This document shows, one piece after another, positions 44,847 through 56,049 of a stretch of DNA of 64,000 nt (its first letter is position 1; every line of letters starts with the position of its first letter). A program made the position numbers and the translations under genes. Source of the stretch: Panorpa germanica (Eukaryota; Arthropoda; Insecta; Mecoptera; Panorpidae); NCBI GenBank assembly GCA_963678705.1, contig OY783203.1, positions 19,512,535-19,576,534 on the forward strand, given 5' to 3'. The notes beneath the pieces are model-generated. The model was not told the origin of the DNA, searched no databases, and worked only from the letters and a program-made list of their open reading frames with translations.

Positions 44847-45563
44847 GAGGGTGCGGCAGCATAACTTCCTTTTTTCAAAACTGAATAAAACCCATTGTAT
44901 GAATCAGAAAAATTTTATTTGTTTTTTATAATGTAGGCACATAGATAAAGTTTTGTTTTAGTTAGTTGTGAAGATCAAATCAGCGAGGTGAGGTCCCCCA
45001 CTCTCCATACACTGAGTAAACCGATTTCTGGCGTTTGTCATGACTCGTGCCAGTATAGCAGGCGTTATGTTGGCAATTTCTTCCTGGATGTGTGTCTTCA
45101 AATCTTGTAGGGTCCTTGGATGGTTCACATAAACACGGCATTTCAAAAAACCCCATAGAAAAAAAAAACACAATGGGCCAAACCGGAAGAGAACAACTTC
45201 GAGAAGAACCTCACACGCAAGCCTCCGAGAATTGAAGTCACGTTCAGAAAGTTCCTGCACAATCGACATCTTGTATGGATGGACAGGAAGATCATCATGA
45301 AGAATTATTCTCAAATAACAATCGGAAAGTTCAACGGCAGACACCAACATCCGGGACAGGGGCCAACGGGGCAAAATTAAAGGGATTCCGAAAGGCGCGC
45401 TGGGTTGCGATCACAGAACATCCGCTCGAAAAGTAGGCCTCAACAGCAAACAGACAAAACTTTATTGTTCTGCCTCACGAACGAGACCACTAGCGCTCCG
45501 CTACGACATCAACCGATTGAATGGCGCGCTTTTTAAAAAAGGAAGTTATGCTGCCGCACCCTG
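44847..45563 (-). mobile_element. 717-bp Tc1/mariner-type element with core-deleted transposase
   Basis: TA at 44845-44846 and 45564-45565. Nearly perfect inverted ends: GAGGGTGCGGCAGCATAACT and CAGGGTGCGGCAGCATAACT, continuing TCCTTTTTT. Inside, on the minus strand, is transposase N-terminal and C-terminal coding sequence with the catalytic region removed (see 44958-45374). GC content is higher than the surroundings and the ends are well kept, so the insertion looks young. The protein resembles the insect transposases whose N-terminus is annotated as DUF4817 or HTH with a DDE_3-type core. Confidence 0.88.
44958..45374 (-). CDS. Core-deleted transposase: DNA-binding half fused to C-terminus
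   Basis: A 138-residue frame. Residues about 21-58 (CYLRIILHDDLPVHPYKMSI, VQELSERDFNSRRLACEVLL) are the end of the N-terminal helix-turn-helix region. Residues 71-138 (FLWGFLKCRVYVNHPRTLQD, LKTHIQEEIANITPAILARV, MTNARNRFTQCMESGGPHLA) are the C-terminal region that normally follows the last catalytic residue. The intervening catalytic domain, which should hold the Asp/Asp/Glu-or-Asp triad, is absent, yet the junction keeps the frame. The extreme N-terminus (EAYFSSGCSVIATQRAFRNP) lies upstream at about 45380-45450 in another frame. It cannot catalyse transposition; it could at most bind ends. Inference only: no evidence of expression. Confidence 0.75.
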   Translation of the reverse strand: MPRWPLSRMLVSAVELSDCYLRIILHDDLPVHPYKMSIVQELSERDFNSRRLACEVLLEVVLFRFGPLCFFFLWGFLKCRVYVNHPRTLQDLKTHIQEEIANITPAILARVMTNARNRFTQCMESGGPHLADLIFTTN

Positions 45564-45889
45564 TACGAGTATATATAGGAGTAAATTAGAAGAATGAAAA
45601 ATCTGAAGTTCTAGTCGCGTAAATAAAAAAACAACATATTAAGACCAGCGAGAACATGATGCATATAAACCCTAGCAACCGTAGCGTAAAGTCGAAACGT
45701 GAATTGGAACACCAAGCTACAGCAGTACGCTGGTACACTGGTACACTGATACTCGAACTCCTTGTTGATAGAGCTACACTGAATACAGAATATAAAGCAT
45801 ACGATGTACTATAGATCAGGGGCGGCCAACTTCATTATGTATGCTATATGATTGACTTTATCATTAAAAATGTGCCGTGGTCTACCTAT

Positions 45890-46230
45890 TAAAATATTGA
45901 TATTTAATTACTGTACTAATAAGATGCTACAAGTGCCATTTAAATTGAAACCGGACAGTAAAATTTTGAAGAGTTTTCAAGTACAGTCCGTTGACGTTAG
46001 TCTGAGTAAATCCCAAGCATTTGATTGGGCGAGAAATTTTGAAATGGTCTTAAAAAGTGAAAATTAAAGATAGAAGCAGTATCTGGCGATCAGCGTCAAT
46101 GAAGACGATATTTTGACCGTGCATGAGCTTGTTTCCCAGACTGGCTCAATAAGGCCAAGATTTCTTATCGCAAGAAACGACGCAGGCTATCGATTCGCGA
46201 TTCGCGAAAGATGATAATCTTTCAAGCTAA
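45890..46230 (+). pseudogene. mariner-family fragment (type 1)
   Basis: The frame 45852-46067 ends with KILKSFQVQSVDVSLSKSQA, then FDWARNF, the N-terminal helix-turn-helix of the family also seen at 7940-8530. It then runs into stops. The sequence at 46160-46200 corresponds to the AKISYRKKRRRLSIRD part of the core, so most of the gene is deleted. Inactive. Confidence 0.72.
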
Positions 46231-46261
46231 TATTCTGTTAGTACATACTAATTAAAGAAGG

Positions 46262-46565
46262 AGTATAAGGATCATAAGAGGAATCGCAAGATTTAAATTG
46301 GGAAATGAAGAGAAAGGCAGCAGATACTGGGAAAATAGACGGGGAAGAATGTGCAGAGTGTAGGCTGGAGAGAGATAGAAAAGCAGATTAGGTATTCAAG
46401 TGAGAAAAAAAAAAAAAGTAAAAAGAAGATTGTGTAGTTATTAAAGGGAGGCAATAAAGGGAAACGATGGATACCGGAGATAGAGAGAAAGAGCGAGGAA
46501 AGAGAAGGAACGGCAGAGTAGGGGTTTAAATTTATCTGTTTTGTGTGTATTTTTATTTGAACATA
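46262..46565 (+). pseudogene. LINE subfamily-2 C-terminal fragment, plus strand
   Basis: Contains IRGIARFKLGNEEKGSRYWE and then RMCRV followed by a stop. This is the region leading into the ORF2 zinc-like motif. It ends with GGGGTTTAAATTTATCTGTT, the 3' end shared with 15248-15915 and 14271-14425. 5'-truncated near 46262 and broken by small indels. Confidence 0.75.
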
Positions 46566-46589
46566 TTTTATTTGTTCCAAAAATAAACA

Positions 46590-46870
46590 TCTAGGGTTTC
46601 GCAAAAGCGGAACCCCAATTTTTGAGAACGTGTCGTTTAAGTACGACACACATAATTAATAAAAATATTTCTCCTTTAATAAGCCTTTACAGGTACAAAG
46701 TTATTCTGTTGTCCATGTTTACACTTGTTGGTTTGTCACAAGCTAATTCCAAGCTCAGTTCTACCGATTCGCTACAGTTTGTGATATTGGAAAACTTTTC
46801 TTTCCATTGACGTATTTCCAAAAATTAAAACGACCTCAAGTTCTCTGGTTTTTAAGATTAGTTCGGATTG
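46590..46870 (+). repeat. Dispersed repeat, inverted partner at 14458-14855
   Basis: Starts near 'gggtttcgcaaaagcggaaccc', a short palindrome, then 'gtgtcgtttaagtacgacac', a second one, and ends near 'ccaaaaattaaaacgacct'. It matches 14458-14855 in reverse. The palindromic end suggests a DNA element. Superfamily unknown. Confidence 0.6.
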
Positions 46871-47544
46871 TGCTGATTTTTTTTTATTTTTTAACGCATT
46901 GTTTTAAATATTAAACAAAAATATTTGCAGCTATATGTTTTGTATTTAAATTCTTTTTAGAAAGGAAAATATAAATACTACGACATATTTGGAAGTTTTT
47001 AAATTATGAAATGTGACCTCAAAGTAACTAAATTTTAATTTTTCAACGTATTTTATCACACAAATATTAATATCACATTATTAAAATAACAATTTTTTGT
47101 TTTTGTGGATGATTGGACATATTTAGGAAGGGATTCGATCTTTTTCGAATTTGCATGCATAAAATCTACTGTTCAACTATTTTACCTATGGTTTGCAATA
47201 TTTGTGTTTGAGACCTGTCCTGATCAACATGTTGACCATGCCTGCTAAAGAACATAGAACAGAGTAGAACAAGTAATCAGCTAGGTGGAGTTAACAGTAT
47301 CACATTTAAGTTGTGGCTTTGTTCCGGTCGTAAAACACTCGTATATAAAGATTAATGTCCATGGAGTCTATCTTCATACAGTTTACTTTTTAGTTGGAAA
47401 CAGTTTGAGACACTATTGTAAACATTTTATTAGTTTCTAGTTTAAATTGTGGAAAGACATTGACCTATATAGTTTTTAGCAGTACACGTAGAAGTATCTT
47501 TAACACTGCTACTACAGTAATTATCTTTAATTATCGTGTTGAAT
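46871..47544. other. Unassigned AT-rich sequence
   Basis: No gene or repeat end is recognised. Confidence 0.4.
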
Positions 47545-48200
47545 GGGCTTGTGTCCTCATTTTTAGTGGTCGATTTTTAAATTGTTGATTGAAATTGAAT
47601 AATAAATGTGTATTGGCGTATCTATTTTATTAAATATCCAAATGTTGACGGAAATATAGCAATTAAAAATTTGAATTGTAGTTTTAGCGCTAGAAATGGT
47701 CGGCCATTTGTATGACGTAAAATGCTGTGGTAATGTTTTGTAGCTGTTAGTAGTCGAAATAATCAAGTCAAGTCAAAGAATAATAAGTTTTTATTTTATT
47801 AACCCTGTTACGGCAGACATAATATTGAAATTTTATTGTTCCTCGAAATAGCTATAAATAATATTTGATATTTAGATATATAAATACTATAGCAGAGATG
47901 TATAAGCTGTAAGGTTGGTAACCTGTAAACTTGCCAAAGTTCTGTCAAGAATATATCTGTTTTACGATCTGTCGTATAAAAGAGATAGCAACTTCCGGTT
48001 GTGATGTCACACGCAATTGGAATGTTGTACAACGTTGAATCCCTTTAATAATTAAAGAGACAAAATGACTTTTTTAATTGTTAATATCTCCTAACATATA
48101 AGGAGTTATTAAAAAATAATTGAACATTTGAGGTTCTAATAACCCACTTTATCAATATATAGTACACTTTTATAGAAATTAATACATAGGGCACAAATCC
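47545..48200 (+). repeat. GGGCTTGTG-family TIR element, copy III
   Basis: The left end is GGGCTTGTGTCCTC and the right end is GGGCACAAATCC, with AT on both sides. The interior is complete except for a short deletion after 'tgtatgacgtaaaatgc'. The internal hairpin has one stem mismatch. Non-coding. Confidence 0.85.
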
Positions 48201-48335
48201 ATTGTATGTTGAAATTTCTATTTGCATTATTTTAAAGACTGGGCACCCATACCTCAATAACTAACCATCAGATCAGGCTCAAATCTTGATTGCTAATTTG
48301 TAATATGATTCTATCGGTGATTGGGATGTACCATT

Positions 48336-48694
48336 GCATTCTGGTCAGGTGAACTAATGGAATATTTAAGTTATATCTACTATCATTGTAGTGTGGGTAG
48401 TGCAACGAGTAACGTTGTAAGGAATAAAGGCTAACACAGTTGATATTTGGAGCTGACAGAACTCAATGTGCATAATGTTAAATTATTATAAATTAGATAA
48501 AAAGGAATTGACAATTTAAATAATAAACTTTAAATGTCGTTTCTTTGATTGCAGGTAAGATAGTATGATTTAAGTTAAACAGTGTAATTATTACAATGTG
48601 TATGTAAATTACTAAAATAGAAGACTTTGATTTCAGAAGCAATACATAAGTTTGATTAAAAATTTACAATTCCTGAAATGTATTATATACATAC
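48336..48694 (+). repeat. Dispersed repeat, direct partner at 8577-8905
   Basis: Same order as 8577-8905 with about 25 bp of extra sequence near 48400. Non-coding, family unknown. Confidence 0.65.
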
Positions 48695-49257
48695 CCCCTA
48701 AAATATTATGTTAAAATATATTTTATTACACAATATTTAGAAAATAATATAAAAAATGTATATTTTATGATTTTACCTCAAACCACTTGAATATATAATT
48801 AATGGTACGTAGAGAGCAAACCGGACGAGCACTGGACGTGGACCATAAAGCTAAAGCTACTGCCTGAAGCTTTTAGGCCACCGTGAAGCTTTTTACGTTG
48901 TCTGAGGTTTTTAACTTAGCTAACTCAATTATCTTATTTTGAAAGTTTACGTTTAGTTGGCAGCCGTCTAGAGAATTTTAAAGACATTAAAAATAATAGT
49001 ACAGGCCACACACAAAACGAATTATAATCAGTTGAATAATTTAATATATTTGAAAGCTCATAACTTTAAAAATATGAAAGTAATTTGCGTTTGACCTGAC
49101 TCGCATAGAACCATAGAGTAAATGGGCAGATTCTTTATTTAAAGTCAAAATTGAAAGTTTGGCAAGTGTTTAAAATTTGAAACTATTTGAAAGGTTGCTG
49201 GTGTCCGAATGAAAGTTTACCTTAATTTCTGGTTGATTGTTGTTTCGTTTAAAGCCT
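48695..49257. other. Unassigned AT-rich sequence
   Basis: No gene or repeat end is recognised. Confidence 0.4.
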
Positions 49258-49719
49258 CATTCCCACTCATCGTTTTGGTATTTAATTTACGTTTTTATTT
49301 ATTATAATAATCTAAATTTCATAATTTCAGAATGGCATTTCTTCTCACATCGTGTTTTAATTTGAGTATAGTTAATTTAGTTGGTGCGCATGCGTTGTGA
49401 GTAATATAAATTTTGACAGTTCGACAGTGAATGGACAAAATCGAATGTGGAATAATTAAAATTGCTGTTTGTAATAATAACTACTAATAGAAATTATAGT
49501 TATTACTTTATTTTTGACAAACTGACATTGAACTTCTTGATTTTCACATTTTGAAGGTTATAATTTAACATTTTTTTTTTAATTTGTTGTTTTTAATTTA
49601 GAAACATTGGACCTTGTAACCTGAAAAAAACACCGAAAACGTGAATTAAATTCTACTTTAAAAATAGTGCGGCGTATAATTTCAATTAAATACAAAATAG
49701 AAAACAGTGAGTGGGAATG
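49258..49719 (+). repeat. MITE with CATTCCCACTCA termini, best-preserved copy
   Basis: The ends CATTCCCACTCATCGTTTT and (from the right) CATTCCCACTCACTGTTTT differ at two positions. It is 462 bp long and matches 484-949 throughout. No target duplication is evident. Confidence 0.82.
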
Positions 49720-49904
49720 ATACTTAAGTGTTTATATACAATATATAACAGTAATCTTATTAAACAACGGTGTAGTAAACATATAAGACATTTGTCATTG
49801 ACACAGTAAGTTCTGTCAGTTTCGACGACCTGACCAGAACACAGTTGTAATATCTCTAGCCAGAGTTACCAACTAAAGAAATATAATTTCTATATATATA
49901 TATA

Positions 49905-50010
49905 TATCCGTCAATTTTTGAATATTTAATATAATAAAAACGCCGACATACGTTTAGTAACCAATATTTCAATTTAGAATTAAAAATTGAACCCTAAAAA
50001 ATGAATTCAC
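49905..50010 (-). repeat. Diverged GGGCTTGTG-family fragment
   Basis: It matches the terminal ~100 bp of the family in reverse: 'ccgtcaatttttgaatattt', 'aaaacgccgacatacg', 'aattgaaccctaaaaaatga'. The rest is missing. Confidence 0.5.
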
Positions 50011-50082
50011 AATCCAATTAGAGGACTTAGCCGTCAGAGCCTAATTATTCCAGACATACTAGTAAAAATCTATAACATTATT

Positions 50083-50555
50083 ATTTATTTATATATTAAT
50101 TGTGTATGCCTTTCGGCTTTACAATCTACAGTATTATATTTCTAATACATTTCATTCCTATATACATTCCAAACTTAAAACTAAACTTAAAACTAAACTT
50201 AAAATAAACTTAAAATCTTCTCGACTTTTACTACTTCCAAAAGTGCTTTCTGCTTCTTCTTCTTTTGACCCTCTCTATTATTCTCCACCAGCTTATTTAT
50301 TCTCCTGTTTTTCCTTTCCTTCTTACTATTTCCGCCATCCACCTCTTTCCTTCACTGCCTCCCTTTAATAGCTGGCCAATATTCCTTTCGCTTGCTACTT
50401 TTTCCTTACACTCAAACTTAATGTGCTCCAGTGTTTCGTCCTCCGCTCCACACATTCTACACTTTCTTTCCTCACTCTTTTCCCAGTATCTGTTTCCTTT
50501 TTCCTCATTTCCCAATCTAAACCTTGCTGTTCTTCTTATGTGTTTTATGTCTTTT
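50083..50555 (-). mobile_element. 5'-truncated LINE, copy C, with 14-bp target duplication
   Basis: Minus-strand 3' end of the same young LINE family as copies A and B. The direct repeat TCTATAACATTATT is at 50069-50082 and 50556-50569; its TCTATA part also matches the LINE sequence at the 5' junction, so microhomology may have helped integration. The frame 50297-50515 holds the zinc-like motif and the C-terminal LLKGGSEGKRWMAEIVRRKG. The 3' stem-loop is at 50099-50125. Nearly identical to copies A and B. Confidence 0.9.
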
Positions 50556-50587
50556 TCTATAACATTATTTGCTTAGCTCTAAACCAG

Positions 50588-51250
50588 GGATGGCGATTGT
50601 TAGCGGAGCTTAGACCTTATAGAGATCTATAGGCCGCTAGGGCGTATCTGCGATCTGTCGGCGGTATCCAAGTTCTCGAACGGCAAATGTCGCTCAGTTC
50701 CTTTCAATAGCTTAGTGGGCGCACAATTTTGTTATGAAGGACCTTTTAACTATTAAGTAATTAATAGTATTTTTTTATTTAAATCAAAAGACACAGCAAA
50801 ACATCGGAACATTTTTAGATTACATTTATTCTAAAACTACACTATTGAATTACATATAAATTGATTAAATATTTTAGTTAATAAGAATACTAGTTGCGAC
50901 ACTAAGTAAATGTAACTCGCGGTTTAAGTTATAAATAATAATATATGTATTTATTATTTTATGTTTATGCACCAAAAGGTTAAGCGTGCTGTAGGTTTGA
51001 GAGTTGAAGCAATAAGAACGAATTGGGCACAAATACGTAGTGTCGGACCCTAGTAGCAGTGAATCGTAAAACAAAGGATGTTTACATAAGAAATATTATG
51101 GTTTGTCCACAGAGAGCAGTGTATATAAAACAACTTGGTATAAAATATAAATGAATTGAGACAAAGAAATCTTAATTCTAACATTAATTAAAATAAAAGC
51201 AAGATATTGATACACAAATATGAATATTGCATGCATTTATTAACAGCGAT
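50588..51250 (-). repeat. Dispersed repeat, inverted partner at 10145-10792
   Basis: Mirror of 10145-10792. Next to its outer edge 'accagggatggcgattg' (about 50583) resembles a hAT-type CAGGGATGGC end, but no matching end is seen on the other side. LINE copy C inserted just outside it. Confidence 0.7.
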
Positions 51251-52175
51251 CTTAAAACATGCGTGCCATAACTGGTTCATCCACGATGTGTAGCAGTTAA
51301 CTGACCCAAAAGCCCTACACACATACACAAGACAACACCTAAAAACATGGGCAATGTGAATCTAGGCTCAGGCCACGCACCATTCATTAGAATAAGACTT
51401 ATTGTAATAACACTTGATTAATAAATCTTTGGTATCTTTGAAATTGAAAATTAAGTTCTTCTAATCGCTAAAAGGGAGAATAGCACAGCACACTAACAAC
51501 ATATTATTCGAACACAAGGTTTGCCTTTCGTAGTCTACGTAGACCAGTTTATAATAAAACATATTCACATAAAAAATGTGCTAATGATAATTTTCCCTTA
51601 TCACGAATTTATCTTCTTCATAATAATATAAAGGTACTTGGTAATTAGTTGGCTAATTTATTTGGTAATTAACAGCTAGTTACGTTATCTAATCGAGAAT
51701 AAAACTGCTAAGAATATGGTTTATGTGCAGGTTTGAAACAAATTACCGTATATAAATTATCTCATATAATTATACCTAATTTATACACATAAACCTTTGT
51801 TACAATCGATGAGGTAAACTGAATGAAGCGACTAAACCCGGTAAAGCCTTATTTTATATGACGCACAGATTCACAGATTCACAGTTGAGTGCGTTCAAGC
51901 ACAGGGAGTCAGAGCGAGGCGCTAGGATGATTCTTTGTCTGTGCGAAATAGTGATACGTCATTAGGATGTCAAGAACAGCTGCGCTATCAAATACAAAGC
52001 AGTATCATACGCATTACAGCGGCTGTATTAACGTGGGGGATGGATATGAAGATGGTTGGGGGCTAGGCAACTAGTTGGAGACACTGATGATCGAAATTAA
52101 TATCGTTAAACCGTAGAATATCCGAATTCACTGGGTAAAGGCGCTCCACTAACTATGCAATAGAAGCTCTACTCC
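51251..52175. other. Unassigned sequence
   Basis: No gene is recognised. A GC-richer patch at 51870-52080 contains a 10-bp direct duplication (acagattcac), but no defensible coding frame. Confidence 0.35.
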
Positions 52176-52178
52176 TTA

Positions 52179-52625
52179 GGCCTGTTGCACAAGCGAATTT
52201 TAACCAGATGTAGACGTGCTACTACGCTTTAATTATCTGAACCCTGTAAATGTAATGAACTGAATACAGGCGTTACGTATTTCTCACATTGGAACCAAGC
52301 GTATACATGCAACAACGCTAAACCTATCCCTACTTTGTAAATTCAATCAGTCGGCTCGGACTAGAAGGGAACAATGATGTATCGGTAAAAATTAAAGTAA
52401 AAGTTTGCTCTCATAATAAATTACGTTAGTGCAAAACAACTCCAATACACAAGTTTGATTTGGCATACTGTCGTATCGGTACGTGGTTTGTATGTATTGT
52501 GACACAACACATGCAAAGAACATAGAAGTCAGAAGCTTTGAGAGTTCTAGTCGCTCAACCAAGCCGCCGATTTACATCCGAGTTCGCCGTTGCTTAAATA
52601 CAGCACTTGCAATGTGCGTCATGCC
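52179..52625. mobile_element. PIF/Harbinger-like MITE, uninterrupted copy
   Basis: TTA at 52176-52178 and 52626-52628. The ends are GGCCTGTTGCACAAGCGAA and (from the right) GGCATGACGCACATTGCAAG. The interior matches 2178-2418 and 6255-6381, with the site of the hAT insertion left empty (ggtacgtggtttgtatgtattgtgac). A ~100-bp segment at 52240-52300 has no counterpart in the other copy. Confidence 0.75.
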
Positions 52626-52647
52626 TTAAAGATCAACACAACATAAT

Positions 52648-53277
52648 GGGCTTGTGTCCTATGTCTTAATTTCTATAAAAGTGTACTATATATTGATAAA
52701 GTGGGTTACTAGAACCTCAAATGTTCAATTATTTTTTAATAACTCCTTATATGTTAAGAGAAATTAACAATTAAAAGTTATTTTGTCTCTTTAATTCTTA
52801 AAGGGATTCAACGTTGTACACATTCCAAGTGCATGTGACATCACTATCCTTGTGTAAGGTTACTAACCTTACAGATCATAAATCTCTGCTATATGTATTT
52901 ATATATCAAAATATCAAATATTATTTACAGCTATTTCAAGAAACAATAAAATTTCAATATTATGTCTGCTTTAGCAGGGTTAAATAAAACAAAAAGTTAT
53001 TATCCTTTGATTTGACTTGATTATTTGACTACCAACAGCTGCAGAACATTACCACAGCACTGACCTACTCAACAAATACCTGAAGTTAAAATGCATTTCA
53101 CGTCATACAAATATGGCCGACCATTTCTAGCGTTAAAACTACAATTCAAACTTTTAATTGCTATATCTCGGTCAATATTTAAATATTTAATAAAATAGAC
53201 ACGCCAATACACATTTATTAACATCAATTTCAATCAACAATTGAAAAATCGACCACTAAAAAATGAGGACACAAGCC
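52648..53277 (-). repeat. GGGCTTGTG-family TIR element, copy IV
   Basis: Reverse-oriented copy with ends GGGCTTGTGTCCTA and (from the right) GGCTTGTGTCCTCA. It lacks the segment with the internal hairpin, which seems to be cleanly deleted. It lies 22 bp from the PIF-like MITE. Confidence 0.85.
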
Positions 53278-53278
53278 T

Positions 53279-53765
53279 ATTAACTCTCTTTAGGTCATAC
53301 TAATCTTACTCATACATACTAATATAAATGAGAACCACAACCTATCTTTCAAAAATGTAATATGTGCCCTTATATATGTGAGCTACACTGCTACCTAATA
53401 AGTTTATGATTATGTTTATGATATGATTATATTATTATAAGTTTATTTATTATATAATATTCGTACATAATCAATTTAATTTGAGTAACAACTAATCCCG
53501 GAAAATATAACTATGGTCCGGCGACCAGCCTATTCGGCAGCCTTCGCCTATTGGGCTGTCAGTAGCACTTTAGTGATTCATAGCTAAATTTATATAAAAT
53601 TGCTGTGTACATTGTATATTCACATAGTTACCTATCGAAATCTCAAATAAACAAATATTTTTATTCAATTCGCAATATTTAATAATTCTCTTTAGGTCAT
53701 ACTAATCTTACTCATACTGATATAACCAAGAACCATAACCTATATGTTAAAAATGTAATAGCCCA
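53279..53765. repeat. Pair of ~85-bp direct repeats flanking a SINE
   Basis: 'ctctttaggtcatactaatc', 'ttactcatac' and 'aaaaatgtaata' occur at about 53283-53365 and again at 53685-53762 in the same order, with moderate divergence. The SINE at 53376-53595 lies between. The repeats are far too long for a target duplication, so this is a segmental duplication or two copies of a short repeat. Confidence 0.6.
53376..53595 (-). repeat. SINE copy, minus strand
   Basis: The reverse complement gives 'ccggaccatagttatatttt', 'gttgttactcaaattaaatt', 'gattatg', 'aatcataaacttat' and 'agcagtgtagctcac', matching the body of the SINE at 37376-37650. The promoter head is replaced by other sequence. Confidence 0.62.
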
Positions 53766-54266
53766 ATAACAGTAAACCATATCATTCTTCGGTGATCCAA
53801 GTACTAACCACAAAGACAAATCTTCAATATTCCTGAAGACTATAAGCAGATATTTGAAAGAAAAAAAATATGTGATTGATTTCATAAATAAATCTAATTT
53901 AAACTTCTTAGTTTAAATACTCGTATTTATAAATGTAAATTATTTATTACAAATGTTTATAAATGTAGTATATATTGTTTTTAGTGCTAATAACTCTTTT
54001 CTCGAAACGGCAAAGCTGACCATGTAGTCCAATCGACACTGTGGGTGCCCCAAGAACACTATAATATTCTTAATAAAAAATAAGACTATGATCTTATCAG
54101 TTGAGTACCAAGAGTGATGGGGGCCTGGGGTGGTACTCAATTTATGGGCTTATCACAATTATCTAATCAAACTATTAGCTATGTTCTAGATCCAAAGTAA
54201 AATCAATTGTATCCCGCGCAAATTTAATTGATTCTAGTTATAATTGAACCGAGTTTTTGAAGCTTA

Positions 54267-54665
54267 TGCCGGTTTCACACCAGAAACCCAGTTCAATAAA
54301 ACACGAACAAAAATAACAATGTTTACACCAAAGACACAGTTCTTAAAACATGTTTGTGTTTTGTTGCTGTTTTAGTAAACAAAACACATTCCCATCTGGA
54401 GTCAGTTAGATCAAAGGAAAACACGTTTGTTGTTGTTTTTTAGTCTGCTTGGTTCGAACAGGCAGTTTTTTTTTGTGAACATTTGCGTTTTGTTAGTTGT
54501 TGTTTATTATGTTTATAATTTTTATAGGACACACATAAAACCACTAAAAACAAAACCAGTCTATTCATTGTGTTTTCGAAAAACAGAACTGTTTTAAAAT
54601 AAAACAAAACGTGTTCTTGTTTTGTTTTTTGACAACAAAACTGTCTCTCTGGTATGAATCCGGCA
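54267..54665 (+). repeat. GCCGGTTTCACACC-family MITE, complete copy
   Basis: The ends are TGCCGGTTTCACACCAGAAA and (from the right) TGCCGGATTCATACCAGAGA. The TTA on the left is not repeated exactly on the right (TTT). The interior is full of 'aaaacaaaac' and 'gttttgtttt' tracts that can pair across the element. Relatives are at 32953 and 61270-61790. No coding sequence. Confidence 0.8.
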
Positions 54666-55733
54666 TTTCATTAAGCTGGACTTGTGGCGGATCTGGATCT
54701 TATTCCTATTCTTAAACAATGAAATTAGACTTTCGCATAAACATCATTCGCTTGAAAAAATATTTTATAGAAAAGAATTATACGTATAATAAAAATTAAC
54801 AAAATGAATTATTTCAAACAAAATAAATATGAGTATATTTATTTTAAAATGAAAATTGTTTGAAGAATCTTATGGAAAAATATCTTTTATTTAAATACGG
54901 TTCGTTTCACTCATTAGCAATGATTTAGATTTTGAAAAGAAAAGAGTTTTATATAAAGCTTATGAAAAGCTCGTATTTATATTTCAAACATATGAAAATG
55001 ATATAAAATAAAACAATAAAAATATTTTAAACCACATCAAACAATGTTACATGTTTGTATATCGTATGTATGTGCGTAGTTAGGAGCATAGAGATAAATC
55101 CGCAACTGTAATAAAATAAATGATTTAATAAATTGTGTAAGTTCGTTCTGTACATAAATTATTATGTAGTGCTCATATGTAGCCTAATCTAACGGGTTTC
55201 TGTTGTTCTAGATCACATCTTTTCATGTCCGACGAGAAATACTTTGACGTTGTTAATACTTAGGAAAAGAACCACCACATACTTCATCTGACATAAAAGG
55301 TACTTCTGATTATGCCAAGAAGACTCTTGAATTAATGTACTAATTAAATAAACTTGCTCTACTAATTTGTCTTCCACGTTGTTACGTTTATTTGTACATT
55401 TATTTTGTTCTATTTTTATTTAGATCATTAACACAGTAAAGAGGTGTTGTTGTTGTAGTATCTCAGTGGTTGCAGGCGCTTTCAAGAAAACGTGTTTGTA
55501 CTTCCTGTATTCATGTCATTCTTGTCAGACTCATAATAAAACTTGAGATTTCCAAACTTTCTCGGTTTGTTTCTTTTTTTAAGATGTCAGCTTATTAAGG
55601 AGGTTAATGTAAATGATGAAAACGTTGTGAAATTTGGAGGGTCGATACAAATTGTTAAAACACATGCTGTCTCAAAATTTTAGAGACTTAGGGTTCATAG
55701 TTTTCTTTTTATACATGATTAAAAATAGTCATT
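54666..55733. other. Unassigned AT-rich sequence
   Basis: No gene is recognised. At about 55455-55480 'tatctcagtggttgcaggcgc' resembles a tRNA A box and could be a SINE head, but no B box follows. Confidence 0.4.
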
Positions 55734-55746
55734 TTCCATACAAATC

Positions 55747-56049
55747 CATAAGGGAATAGTGATAGCGAGATGTGAGGGGGAAGAGAAGAAGAGAAAGATA
55801 ATGGAAAAAAAAAGTACACTGAGGGGCACGGATGTGTACATAGAGGACGACTTGACGTACAAGGAGAGAGAGGTGCAGTGGCAATTGAGACAATGGGCAA
55901 AAAAGAAAAGAGAGGAGGGGAAAAAGGATGTGAAGGTCGGGTACAAAAAAGTATGGTGTGAAGGAACGCAGTATATATGGAATGAAAAAAACAAAGAACT
56001 GGAAAAGGGGGAATTTCGAAAAAATGGTGAAGGAGTTGGGGGAAAGTAA
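55747..56049 (+). CDS. LINE ORF1, C-terminal part only
   Basis: An open frame from the truncated 5' edge to TAA at 56047 with no ATG of its own. The segment RGTDVYIEDDLTYKEREVQW, then RQWAKKKREEGKKDVKVGYK and VWCEGTQYIWNE resembles the C-terminal RNA-binding domain of LINE ORF1 proteins, which often ends in KVGYxK followed by YxW(D/N)E. ORF1 protein coats the LINE RNA and acts in the ribonucleoprotein. The last 92 bases overlap the ORF2 frame in the +1 phase. Confidence 0.7.
   Translation, partial: HKGIVIARCEGEEKKRKIMEKKSTLRGTDVYIEDDLTYKEREVQWQLRQWAKKKREEGKKDVKVGYKKVWCEGTQYIWNEKNKELEKGEFRKNGEGVGGK

Noticed and set aside
45826-45845. CAGGGGCGGCCAACTT as a hAT terminus
   Set aside because: Only one end is visible, with no partner or 8-bp duplication, so it was not listed as an element.
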